A stretch of 64,000 nucleotides of DNA from Bacillota bacterium (GTDB lineage: Bacteria; Bacillota; Clostridia; Christensenellales; CAG-138), in the NCBI GenBank assembly GCA_023395595.1, contig JAEWYO010000004.1, positions 1 through 64,000 of the forward strand. Reading direction: 5' to 3'. Each line of letters begins with the position of its first letter. Position 1 is the first letter of the stretch. The position numbers and the translations under genes were made by a program. The notes below the pieces were generated by a model that was given only the letters and a program-made list of their open reading frames with translations, was not told where the DNA came from and searched no databases. Shown in pieces: positions 53,015-61,058 of this stretch.

Positions 53015-53569
53015 CTAACGCAACAGCGAGTCGGTTTGTTTTTGCGAAAGTTGGCGAAGTAGAATCCGCTCTGCCCCGCCAATGTCTTCGTCAATCTGTT
53101 CTCGTGGCTGCTTCGCTTCCCAGCGTTCGGATGGCCCATAGGTAAACGTACACCAGGTCTCGTTGCGCGTCACATCCCGCCGGATCACGGTCACAAACAG
53201 CTCGTAGACCAATTGGTTGAGCGCCTCTGCCTGCGCCTTTTTCTCCAGCATACATTGCTGCTGCATCTGTTCTGCGTTGGCTTCCCCGGCTGCCTGTAAA
53301 AAAGCCAGCAGCCGCAGGCTGGTTTCGTCCAAACGATCCAGTCTGCGGCGATGCGGTTTGAGCGCAAAATAGAGTTCGGGTGAAAGATACGTCACCCGAT
53401 TTTTGAACGCGCGGCTATAAAACGCGTCTCCGCTTTCCAGAAGCGAGACGATCGCGTTCCAATCCCCGCCGACCAACTCCAGATAAGGCAACTCCGCACT
53501 CTGGTTGCAAAGCAGCATCCCGTTTTGCGTAAAATAGTGCTTCAGCGCTTCCTGCGCTTGCGCGGACAC
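53015..53569 (-). CDS. AlkZ-related (YcaQ-like winged-helix) protein
   Basis: The chain has 184 residues and no signal or membrane segment. The phrases YLELVGGDWNAIVSLLESGDAFYSRAF and RVTYLSPELYFALKPHRRR resemble the short AlkZ-related clostridial proteins linked by homology to the DNA glycosylase YcaQ/AlkZ, with a winged-helix segment in the C-terminal half (EANAEQMQQQCML). The characteristic QxQ motif of AlkZ glycosylases is not visible, so repair activity is doubtful. It starts five bases after the upstream lipoprotein gene stops, so the two are cotranscribed. Confidence 0.6.
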   Translation of the reverse strand: MSAQAQEALKHYFTQNGMLLCNQSAELPYLELVGGDWNAIVSLLESGDAFYSRAFKNRVTYLSPELYFALKPHRRRLDRLDETSLRLLAFLQAAGEANAEQMQQQCMLEKKAQAEALNQLVYELFVTVIRRDVTRNETWCTFTYGPSERWEAKQPREQIDEDIGGAERILLRQLSQKQTDSLLR

Positions 53570-53574
53570 GTGCC

Positions 53575-53997
53575 TTATTTCAGGAAGAGCCCGACGAGCA
53601 TCATGTCTTTATCGAAGGAAAGCGTATACACAAGGCTTGCGTTTGCGCACTTGACCAGCACCTGTGCCACGGCATATTCTTCGCCGGTCGTCTGGTCTTT
53701 GGTGCCGGAAAGCGAGGTCTTGGTGATCTTCTCGAAAGCGCCCGCCTTCTCGTAAGCCGGAGCCCAGCCTTCCTTGAGCTGATCGACCGTGATGGTGCTC
53801 TTGAGGTCGTCACGCAGGGAGGCAACGATGGAGTCAAAGTCTCCCGCGGTCGCGAGGCCAACGATTTCTTCTGCTGCAGTGCCGACCTCATCCGCGTCAA
53901 ATCCTTTCGGCAGGGATGCGCCTGCGCAGCCGATGAGGCTGAAGCTCAGCACCAGAATCAACATAGCAGTCACGATCGCTTTGATCTGTTTTTTCAT
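53575..53997 (-). CDS. DUF3887-like lipoprotein
   Basis: A 140-residue lipoprotein with signal peptide and lipobox ending LIGC (Cys24). The mature part (GFDADEVGTAAEEIVGLATAGDFDSIVASL ... AVAQVLVKCANASLVYTLSFDKDMMLVGLFLK) fits the small DUF3887 beta-cone-type fold, in which helices are followed by an antiparallel sheet. Function is unknown. It is the first gene of a two-gene unit with the AlkZ-related gene. Confidence 0.8.
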   Translation of the reverse strand: MKKQIKAIVTAMLILVLSFSLIGCAGASLPKGFDADEVGTAAEEIVGLATAGDFDSIVASLRDDLKSTITVDQLKEGWAPAYEKAGAFEKITKTSLSGTKDQTTGEEYAVAQVLVKCANASLVYTLSFDKDMMLVGLFLK

Positions 53998-54252
53998 GTG
54001 TAGTACCCTCCGTTTCTTCGCAAACAGTATATCACACTCTTTTGCCTGTTGATCCCACTTGCCGCGAAAATTCGCCCATAGTTCACGATTGGGTTACACT
54101 TTTTCGCGTGCAGATATGATCCCGCCAGCATCGAGAGAAAAGGGCTTTGAAAACGGTGTATCTTGTCCTTGCCGGGCGGCTTTTGCTTGCGAAAAAGCCA
54201 ACAACTATGGTATTCTTGTTGATAAAGTTGGAACAGACAGGCAGGTACTGAC

Positions 54253-55089
54253 ATGCGAAAAGATGGCAAGCGCGTCAAAGACGCAAATCCAATCTATACG
54301 GTCATGCCGTATATTCTGAAATATCGCTATGACGCGATGAATATGATCGAGGTCGATGTCCCGATTTCTCCAATGCAGGCATATCTCAACGAAAAGCGCA
54401 AGCAGGGGTATCGCTTCTCGCATCTTGGTCTCGTCCTTGCGGCCTATGTCCGAACGGCGGCGGAATACCCGCTGCTCAATCGCTTCATCGCCAACAAGCG
54501 GATCTATCAGCGCAACGAGTTCTCCATTGCGATGGTCGTGCTCAAGCCCGGCGATCTGGACGGCACCATGAGCAAGATGTATTTCAATATGGAAGACGAC
54601 ATCTTCAAGGTGCACGAGACCATGGATCGCTACATCAACGAAAACCGCGAGGAAGGCGACACCAACGCGACCGACGGAATCGTGCGCACGCTGCTGAAAA
54701 TTCCCGGTCTGGTCAATGTCGGTGTCGGTTTGTTTAAGTTGCTGGATCGCTACGGTCTGCTGCCCAAGAGTCTCATTCAGGCAAGCCCGTTTCACACGAG
54801 CCTGACGATCAGCAATCTAGCCAGCATCCGCACAAACCATATCTTTCATCACGTGTATGAGTTTGGCACGACAAGTATCCTCATCACGCTTGGCAACATG
54901 CGCGAGGTGCCCGTGCGTAAAGGCGAGGAGATCGCCTTTGAACGCTCGATTCCAATGGGCGTGGTCATGGATGAGCGCATCTGCTCCGGCAGTTATTTTG
55001 CTGCTGTATTCCGCCGCTTTAAACAGTATTTGACCAATCCGGAGCTATTGGAAGGCCCGCCGAAAATCGTCAACACGACGTTTGATTGA
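54253..55089 (+). CDS. E2-like acyltransferase without lipoyl domain, catalytic histidine missing
   Basis: This 278-residue protein corresponds to the catalytic domain of 2-oxoacid dehydrogenase E2/chloramphenicol acetyltransferase-like enzymes. It has SHLGLVLAAYVRTAAEYP and FHTSLTISNLAS, the FTxSNLG strand, but no lipoyl or E3-binding domain. The site that normally reads DHRxxDG is DERICSG (residues 240-246), so the active-site histidine is a glutamate at 241. It may therefore be a non-catalytic or differently acting relative, a pattern also seen in similar short clostridial proteins. No dehydrogenase genes are near. The ribosome site is weak (AGGT). Confidence 0.78.
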   Translation: MRKDGKRVKDANPIYTVMPYILKYRYDAMNMIEVDVPISPMQAYLNEKRKQGYRFSHLGLVLAAYVRTAAEYPLLNRFIANKRIYQRNEFSIAMVVLKPGDLDGTMSKMYFNMEDDIFKVHETMDRYINENREEGDTNATDGIVRTLLKIPGLVNVGVGLFKLLDRYGLLPKSLIQASPFHTSLTISNLASIRTNHIFHHVYEFGTTSILITLGNMREVPVRKGEEIAFERSIPMGVVMDERICSGSYFAAVFRRFKQYLTNPELLEGPPKIVNTTFD

Positions 55090-55107
55090 GTTCACTTCAC
55101 GCACTCG

Positions 55108-55140
55108 GCGACGGGAGAATGGTTCTTCCGTCGCTTTTTT
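55108..55140 (+). terminator. Terminator of the E2-like gene
   Basis: Twelve-base-pair stem GCGACGGGAGAA/TTCTTCCGTCGC with one G-T pair (55108-55119, 55123-55134), then six T residues. Confidence 0.85.
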
Positions 55141-55217
55141 CATCTCGATTCACCCTTTTGCGTTGCGCACGCGGGCAGGATCGTGATAGAATCGACCAAA
55201 CAAGGAGTATGCAACAC

Positions 55218-56087
55218 ATGCAGTTTTCAAACGCTTTTTCGAAAAAACATATCGTCATCGACGGTGGAATGGGCACCATGCTGCAAAGCGCAGGCCTGCC
55301 CGCGGGCGCTTCACCGGATGTTTGGAACATCACCAATCCCGACGCGGTGCGCGCCGTACACGCGGCCTATCTTGCCGCCGGCGCAGATGTGATCACCTCC
55401 AACACATTCGGCAGCACGAAGCCGAGGCAAAAACGCGGGGCTTACAAACCCGCCGATCTTGCCGCCGCCGGTGTATGCCTCGTGAAAGAAGCGATTGCCG
55501 CCTCCGGCAAAACCGCCTATTGTGCGCTGGATGTCGGTCCGCTGGGCGAGTTTCTAGAACCACTAGGCGACCTCACAGAGGAGGAGGCGACTGAGTATTT
55601 CCGCGAGGAGATCGAGGCGGGTGTTGCCGCGGGCGCAGACTGCATCTTGATCGAAACCATGAGCGCGCTGGACGAGGCACTGCTCTGTGTCAAAGCAGCA
55701 AAAACATATGGTGCGGGTCTTCCCGTGCTCTGCACACTGACTTACAGCCCGGCGGGCAGGCTCATGACGGGCGAACCGATTGAGAACGTCGTCGCCACGC
55801 TGGAGGCAGCGGGTGTGGACGCCCTCGGATGCAACTGCGGCGTGGGTCCTGAGCAGCTGGTCGCCCTGCTGCCGCGCTTCGCCGCCTGCGCGACAAAACC
55901 ACTGATCATGCAGCCAAACGCAGGTCTGCCGGAGTATCGCGACGGGCAGACGGTCTATCTCGTCGGCCCCGACGCGTTTGCAACGGAGATGCTCGCGCTT
56001 GCCGCAGGCGGCGTTTGGGCACTTGGCGGCTGCTGTGGCACCACGCCGCAGCATATCTCCCGCCTCGCAGCGATCGCAGCCGAATAA
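55218..56087 (+). CDS. Homocysteine S-methyltransferase-family protein
   Basis: The protein (289 aa) is the zinc/homocysteine-binding barrel seen as the first module of MetH and in stand-alone methyltransferases: VIDGGMGTMLQSAG, DVITSNTFGSTK, LGCNCGVGP (zinc ligands Cys205/Cys207 region) and GGCCGTTPQHI (Cys272, Cys273). It would move a methyl group to homocysteine; the other MetH modules are absent here, so the donor could be a corrinoid protein or S-methylmethionine. The ATG at 55218 is favoured because AGGAG is ten bases upstream; an in-frame ATG at 55209 sits on that site. An AEC transporter follows. Confidence 0.88.
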   Translation: MQFSNAFSKKHIVIDGGMGTMLQSAGLPAGASPDVWNITNPDAVRAVHAAYLAAGADVITSNTFGSTKPRQKRGAYKPADLAAAGVCLVKEAIAASGKTAYCALDVGPLGEFLEPLGDLTEEEATEYFREEIEAGVAAGADCILIETMSALDEALLCVKAAKTYGAGLPVLCTLTYSPAGRLMTGEPIENVVATLEAAGVDALGCNCGVGPEQLVALLPRFAACATKPLIMQPNAGLPEYRDGQTVYLVGPDAFATEMLALAAGGVWALGGCCGTTPQHISRLAAIAAE

Positions 56088-56163
56088 CGAAGATCGATCC
56101 ACCCGAACGCCCGCAAAACACGCGGGCATTCGCTTATCCATACGAACCCCAAGGAGAATCATC

Positions 56164-57093
56164 ATGCAAAACATCGTTTCGATCCTGAAGATAGTGCTCC
56201 CGCTCATTCTCTCGCTCGGCATCGGATTTTATGCGCGAAAGCGCGCCATTCTCACACCGGAAGCCATCGAAGGCATGAAGACCTTCGTGATGAAGTTTGC
56301 GCTTCCTGCAATGCTCTTCGGGTTGTTCTTTACAGCGGAGTATTCGGTCAGCATCCTGCTTTTTGCGGCGACGATGTTCACCCTCGGCTTTGTCGGCTTA
56401 GGGCTCGGGTTTCTAATCGGAAAGCCACTGGAAAAGCGCAGCCCGATGCTGAAGTTCATGACCTCCGGTTGGGAGGTCGGCATGCTAGGCTACGCGCTCT
56501 ATGCGCTGCTTTACGGCACGGAAAACCTGCGTTATATGGCGCTGATGGACTTCGGTCAGGTGCTCTTCGTCTTTTCTGGATTTGTCACGGCGCTGAATGC
56601 TAGAACAGGGCACACATTCAAGGAATCCGTCAAATCCCTTCTGCCGAACCCCGTTCCCTGGGCGATGCTCTCCGGCGCAATTCTCGCGATTCTTGGCGTT
56701 TCCCGCGCGCTGGAGCCCTCCGGCATCACGAGCCTCGTCACCACGGTTTGTAACTTTATCGCTGCTCCGCTCTCGTGCATCATCTTCATCGTCGTGGGCT
56801 ACGGCATCGAGTTTTCCAAGAAAAATATCGGTACCGCTGCGATCTCCGTCCTGATGCGGACGCTGGTTTGCGGTGTGCTCTGTGTGGTTGCTCTATTCTT
56901 CATCGGACTGTTCTTCCCGTTGTCCGACCCGATGCGCTGGGCGATCATCATCATTTTCCTCACGCCTGCGCCGTTTATCCTGACCATGTATACAACAAGC
57001 GAGAAAGAGCGCGCGGATGTCTCCATGTGCCTCTCTCTGCAAACCATCGTCTCCGTGTTTGCGTTCATCGGCATCGCGATCTTCAAGCTGTAA
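56164..57093 (+). CDS. AEC-family auxin-efflux-type transporter
   Basis: A 309-residue membrane protein with ten predicted helices in two inverted halves, beginning MQNIVSILKIVLPLILSLGIGFYARKR and having KTFVMKFALPAMLF and LLPNPVPWAMLSGAILAILGV as the family's proline/asparagine cross-over motifs. AEC members export organic acids such as malate. AAGGAG lies eight bases upstream. A GCCCGC/GCGGGC hairpin (56109-56127) separates it from the methyltransferase gene without a T run, so the two may be cotranscribed. Confidence 0.88.
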   Translation: MQNIVSILKIVLPLILSLGIGFYARKRAILTPEAIEGMKTFVMKFALPAMLFGLFFTAEYSVSILLFAATMFTLGFVGLGLGFLIGKPLEKRSPMLKFMTSGWEVGMLGYALYALLYGTENLRYMALMDFGQVLFVFSGFVTALNARTGHTFKESVKSLLPNPVPWAMLSGAILAILGVSRALEPSGITSLVTTVCNFIAAPLSCIIFIVVGYGIEFSKKNIGTAAISVLMRTLVCGVLCVVALFFIGLFFPLSDPMRWAIIIIFLTPAPFILTMYTTSEKERADVSMCLSLQTIVSVFAFIGIAIFKL

Positions 57094-57110
57094 ACCCAAT
57101 TCGGTATCAC

Positions 57111-57153
57111 AAAGCGCCGCTCTCGAAGCAGATTCGAAAGCGGCGCTTTTATT
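57111..57153 (+). terminator. Bidirectional terminator between the AEC and galK genes
   Basis: Stem AAAGCGCCGCT/AGCGGCGCTTT (57111-57121, 57139-57149) with an inner TCGAA/TTCGA pair, followed by TATTT and preceded by A residues. Confidence 0.85.
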
Positions 57154-57167
57154 TGTGGTGTGATCGA

Positions 57168-58433
57168 TTATCCGATTTTAACCCCGCCGACGGGACGCAC
57201 GGCAAAGCGATAGCAGCAACCTTGTCCGAAGACTTTTTCCATCTGCGCCTGATAGTCTGACATATCGCGCAGCGGCACCAGCGCGAGAATTGTGCCTGCA
57301 AAGCCGCCGCCGTGCACGCGCCAGGCGCCTTTTCCGGCCAGCATCCGCTCGGACAACGCCAGCGCAAGCGCAAGTCCGCGCTCGCTGACGTCGGTCGGGC
57401 AGACGTTCTGCAACAGCGTAAAGCTGGAGTGCCCGCTCTCATTCATGAGATGGCGGAAGGTTTCGATGTCGTGCTGCTTGAGTGCCTCCGCCTGTTTCGG
57501 CACACGCGCATTGTCGCCGAAGAAATGCATGGCACGCAGCAGTGCCCGGTCGGAAACGCTCTTCCTGAGCTGCCCCAATGAAGCATAGAACGCCGCCTCA
57601 TCTACCTCGCGTAGTACGGTTTTGCCGAAGAATCGGGCAACATCACCCATCTCTTTTGTGACAGCCGCGTATTCATGCGTGAGATCCGCGTGATTGCCGC
57701 CGCAGTTGACAATGCAAATACCATACCCAAGCGCGGAGAGATCGCAGTCGATCTTTTCAATCTTTGGCTGCTCCGGCTGCTCAAAATCGATTGCCACAAA
57801 GCCGCCAACCGCGCACGCGAGTTGATCCATGAGTCCGCTGGGTTTGCCGAAGTGCTTATTCTCGGCATACTTGCTGGCAAGCGCTTGCTCAACAGGCGAA
57901 ATCTGCCCTTCGTTATAGAGTTCGGAAAAGATTGTACTCACGAGTATGCTAAACGCCGCGCTGGAGGAAAGCCCGGAGCCCTTCGGCACATCTGACGCAG
58001 TCACCGCGTCAAACCCGCCGACCTTGCGTCCGGTCTGTGTGAATCGCTCCGCAATACCGCGCACGAGCGCTTCACTTGCGTTCTCCTCCGCCGCATTTGG
58101 CGCGAGTTGATCCATAGAGACGCAAAGCGGCGTGTATCCCTGGGAATGAATGCGCACGACGTTGTCGTTTCTTGGCGCAACCACAGCGCGGGTATCTACC
58201 GTTACCGTCGCCGCAAGCACACGGCCAAGTTGGTGATCCGTGTGATTGCCGCCGATTTCACTGCGGCCTGGCGCGGAAAACAGCACGGCATCGTCGCTCT
58301 CGCCAAATGCGCCTTCAAACGCATCCGTCAGGGCAAGATACTTCTGTTTTTGCGCGTCCAGCGCGTCGCCATAAAGATAGGTGAGCGCGTGATCCAGTTC
58401 ACCGCTTATCAGTTTTTCTTTGATCGGGAGCAT
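57168..58433 (-). CDS. galK: Galactokinase
   Basis: The enzyme (421 aa) is a GHMP kinase: variant galactokinase signature GRSEIGGNHTDHQLG (56-70, in place of GRVNLIGEHTDYN), ATP-binding DVPKGSGLSSSAAF and the C-terminal GGGFAGTILALVP. It would make galactose 1-phosphate. AGGAGGT lies seven bases before the ATG, and a TATAAT box is at 58502-58497. No galT, galE or lacZ-type gene is in the window, and a palindrome CGGTTCGCCGAAC lies upstream. Confidence 0.88.
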   Translation of the reverse strand: MLPIKEKLISGELDHALTYLYGDALDAQKQKYLALTDAFEGAFGESDDAVLFSAPGRSEIGGNHTDHQLGRVLAATVTVDTRAVVAPRNDNVVRIHSQGYTPLCVSMDQLAPNAAEENASEALVRGIAERFTQTGRKVGGFDAVTASDVPKGSGLSSSAAFSILVSTIFSELYNEGQISPVEQALASKYAENKHFGKPSGLMDQLACAVGGFVAIDFEQPEQPKIEKIDCDLSALGYGICIVNCGGNHADLTHEYAAVTKEMGDVARFFGKTVLREVDEAAFYASLGQLRKSVSDRALLRAMHFFGDNARVPKQAEALKQHDIETFRHLMNESGHSSFTLLQNVCPTDVSERGLALALALSERMLAGKGAWRVHGGGFAGTILALVPLRDMSDYQAQMEKVFGQGCCYRFAVRPVGGVKIG

Positions 58434-58587
58434 GCTCGTTACCTCCTGCGGCTTGATCAGCCGGTTCGCCGAACAATTGGCGTGATTCTCGCGATGATTA
58501 TATCATGCGTTTGCTCACGCGGTAAACGCAAAATCACCGGAAAGAAGCTCGCGGCCGGTTTGTTCGCCTTGATTGCGCGCTTGACAC

Positions 58588-58620
58588 AAAAAAACTGCGC
58601 CGGCAGTCTCCTGCCGGCGC
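58588..58620 (-). terminator. Terminator of the PadR/DUF1700/DUF4097 operon
   Basis: Perfect ten-base-pair stem GCGCCGGCAG/CTGCCGGCGC (58597-58606, 58611-58620), followed on the minus strand by a seven-T run. Confidence 0.9.
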
Positions 58621-58643
58621 GCAAACGTTTGATTGATTCTCGC

Positions 58644-59627
58644 TTAGTTTTTCTCGATGTTCAGGCTGCCGCTGACCGTGCTGAAGCGGAAGCTTGCCTT
58701 GCCGTCTCCAACCACAACCATGTCGTTGCCAAGCGTGCCCGGGAAGGCGCAGTTCAGCGCACCGCTGACGGTATCGAGACGGGCGGTGAAGCTCGCGCTC
58801 TCTGGCAAAGAGACGTTGATGCTGCCGCTCACGCCATCCACATCGATCTTATCCGGCACGATGGCCAGACCCAACGTGATGCTGCCGGAAACGGTCTCCG
58901 CGTCGATGTCGGCATATTCACCTTCCGCGCGGATGCTGCCGGAAACATTCTCGATGTCGAGCTTTCTTGACACGCAGTTTTCGCAGACAATCGTACCGCT
59001 CGTGGTGGAAACATCCAGCTCATCGGTGGAGATATCGGTGCAATGCACTTCGCCGGAGACAGTGGAGAGCTCCGTCTTTGTGCCATACACGCCGGAGAGG
59101 TCGATGTTGGCGGAGACGCTGTCCACGTTCACTTCCGCCAGTTGGCCAATCAGCGAAGCAGGCACTTCCACGGTCAGGTTCTTTGCGGGCATGTTTGCAT
59201 CCACACTAAACCAATTGAAGATGTTGTTGAGGTTTTCACAATAGTGAATCTGCAGCACGCCGCTATCGGAAACCGTATAGCGCATCTTCTGACGATCGGT
59301 CAGGGTGCGATAGGACGTTTCGGAGAAGACGATTTCATCCCCGCTGCCAACGCGAAGCGTCACATTGCCCGCAACCCAGTCAATCTTGATCTTCTGGATG
59401 TTTGCGGCAGAAACGCGTGCCTCTTCCGAGACGACGATTGCGTCTTTGTCCACATTGGTTCCGCCGGAGGAATAGCTCGTTCCGTCAACGAAACGATCCA
59501 CCCAGCCGTTGTCCAGCCCGACGCGGGCAAAGAGATTGTTGCCGGTTAAGAGTACGACCAGGATTGCGGTGAGCAGCACCGCGATCACGAGGCCGACAAT
59601 GATTCGAATAATACCTGCTGCTTTCAT
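58644..59627 (-). CDS. DUF4097-family beta-helix membrane protein
   Basis: A 327-residue protein with one N-terminal membrane helix (about 7-30) and an exported beta-rich domain of regularly spaced VSG/TSG turns (TVSGEVHC, TTSGTIVC, NVSGSIRA, TVSGSITL, GVSGSINV, TVSGALNC, TVSGSLNI). This is the DUF4097 right-handed-helix pattern. Family members often sit with PadR regulators and DUF1700 proteins and are thought to act in envelope stress sensing; that role is inferred from context here. Confidence 0.88.
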   Translation of the reverse strand: MKAAGIIRIIVGLVIAVLLTAILVVLLTGNNLFARVGLDNGWVDRFVDGTSYSSGGTNVDKDAIVVSEEARVSAANIQKIKIDWVAGNVTLRVGSGDEIVFSETSYRTLTDRQKMRYTVSDSGVLQIHYCENLNNIFNWFSVDANMPAKNLTVEVPASLIGQLAEVNVDSVSANIDLSGVYGTKTELSTVSGEVHCTDISTDELDVSTTSGTIVCENCVSRKLDIENVSGSIRAEGEYADIDAETVSGSITLGLAIVPDKIDVDGVSGSINVSLPESASFTARLDTVSGALNCAFPGTLGNDMVVVGDGKASFRFSTVSGSLNIEKN

Positions 59628-59646
59628 AGTGTTTCCTTATCCCCCG

Positions 59647-60276
59647 TTACTGCTTGAGCATGAATAGCCCTCTGATCATGGAGGCGACGGCCGCCGCGAT
59701 TAAGAAGATGATCCATGTGATGTGCCACGCGCCTGTTAAAAAACTTACGACGATGTAAACGCAAACCGCGATGAGCCAGAAGGAACCGACGATTGCATCG
59801 ATTGCCTTGCTCTTCTGCTTGCCATTTTGCTTCCATTCCTTGAACTCTTCCACCATGGTGTCGTCCGTTTTGACATATTTTTCGCGGGTGACGCCGTTGT
59901 AGATCAGAAGAGCTGTTGCAATTGCAACAAAGAGGAAGAGCACGACAATGCCGGCTTCATCCTGCAGCCAGATAACCGGCACAGGACTCAGGATGTAAAG
60001 CGCAATCGCGATCGCCACCAAAATACCCGAACGCTGCTTGCTCTTGATCGTCTCGGGATGCTTCTCTCCGGCCAGGCCGGTGATCAGGCTGTCCACATCG
60101 CCAATGCTTGCAATTGCGATGTTGTACGCGGACTCTTCGCTCTTTCCCTGCGCGATGAGGTCGTTGTACTTATCCGTCAGGTTCTGGAATAGTTCTTCTT
60201 TGAGTTCAACCGCGCGCACCGTTGAGGGCGCGTTTGCAAAAAGGTCGTCGATGTAGCGTCTTAGTTTCTCGTTCAT
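59647..60276 (-). CDS. DUF1700-type membrane protein with permease-prefix domain
   Basis: The protein (209 aa) begins with a short helical permease-prefix domain (1-70; RYIDDLFANAPSTVRAVELKEELFQNL, with YNIAIASIGDVDSLI) and has four membrane helices (about 82-100, 106-126, 160-182, 186-206). Its start overlaps the padR stop as ATGA. It is the middle gene of the PadR/DUF1700/DUF4097 unit. Confidence 0.86.
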   Translation of the reverse strand: MNEKLRRYIDDLFANAPSTVRAVELKEELFQNLTDKYNDLIAQGKSEESAYNIAIASIGDVDSLITGLAGEKHPETIKSKQRSGILVAIAIALYILSPVPVIWLQDEAGIVVLFLFVAIATALLIYNGVTREKYVKTDDTMVEEFKEWKQNGKQKSKAIDAIVGSFWLIAVCVYIVVSFLTGAWHITWIIFLIAAAVASMIRGLFMLKQ

Positions 60277-60620
60277 TTGGATCCCCCTTCTTCGCCTACA
60301 GCCAATAACTTGTCAATCACTGCTTCCGCAGTCTCCCATTCCTTTTTCCGCAGCCGATACGATTCTTTTCCCAGATCGGTTATGGAGTAATATCTGCGCC
60401 GCGCGCCTGTCGTCTCGTCCCCCCAGTATGAGACGATACAGCCCGCGTCTTCAAGCCGCCGGAACGCCGTATACAGCGTTGCTTCCTTGAGCTCAAACCT
60501 TCCCCCCGTCAGGTTTAAAATCGCTTTGTTGACCATGTAACCATAGCCATCACCTTTCATCAACTGCGCCAGGATGATCGTTTCCGTGTTCCCACGGATG
60601 AGTTCCGATGCAACGGACAT
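60273..60620 (-). CDS. PadR-family transcriptional regulator
   Basis: A 115-residue PadR protein with a winged helix-turn-helix (about 10-85; TETIILAQLMKGDGYGYMVNKAI, LKEATLYTAFRRLEDAGCI, then RRRYYSITDLGKE) and a short C-terminal dimer helix. The start at 60620 is set by AAGGAGG seven bases upstream; the frame upstream is not supported. It probably represses its own three-gene operon. Confidence 0.9.
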   Translation of the reverse strand: MSVASELIRGNTETIILAQLMKGDGYGYMVNKAILNLTGGRFELKEATLYTAFRRLEDAGCIVSYWGDETTGARRRYYSITDLGKESYRLRKKEWETAEAVIDKLLAVGEEGGSK

Positions 60621-61058
60621 GGCGCACCTCCTTTCCGTTTGCAGGTATATCTTAACGCTAGATACCTCACCTGTCAAGGTATCTCTCAAAAATATTTACT
60701 ACTTTTTTCGGAGGTAACTTCAGCAGAGAATATTGTATCTCAAAAGGAGAATATACCGCCTATCGCATCATCGTGTCATTCATGCGCCAAGAGGGTTTGT
60801 CCGTGTCAAAATCTTCATATTGACGTTTCTTGTATTACAATACTAGAATGAGTAGCAGTTCATCCCAATATGAAAGTAACCTCGGGCTACATCCGACAAG
60901 GATTGCCTTGTAGCAGGTTCGGATGAACCATTGAATTCCTTTCGCTTCGCATTCATATCCATATCATTCCAGCTCGGAACGCGCATGAACCGCCTTGAAC
61001 GGCATCTGAACGCAAAACGGCAAGCGTGTCTTGCCAAGACAATCGAGGAAAGTATCCT
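60621..61058. other. Divergent intergenic region with a nested hairpin
   Basis: No gene is supported. A nested hairpin is formed by CATCCGA/TCGGATG (60890-60896, 60919-60925) around CAAGG/CCTTG (60897-60901, 60906-60910). It could be in the leader of the large membrane-protein gene. Confidence 0.4.

Noticed and set aside
56104..56132. GCCCGC/GCGGGC hairpin between the methyltransferase and AEC genes as terminator
   Set aside because: No T run follows and the next gene has its own good ribosome site shortly after; it is noted only as a possible intercistronic structure.
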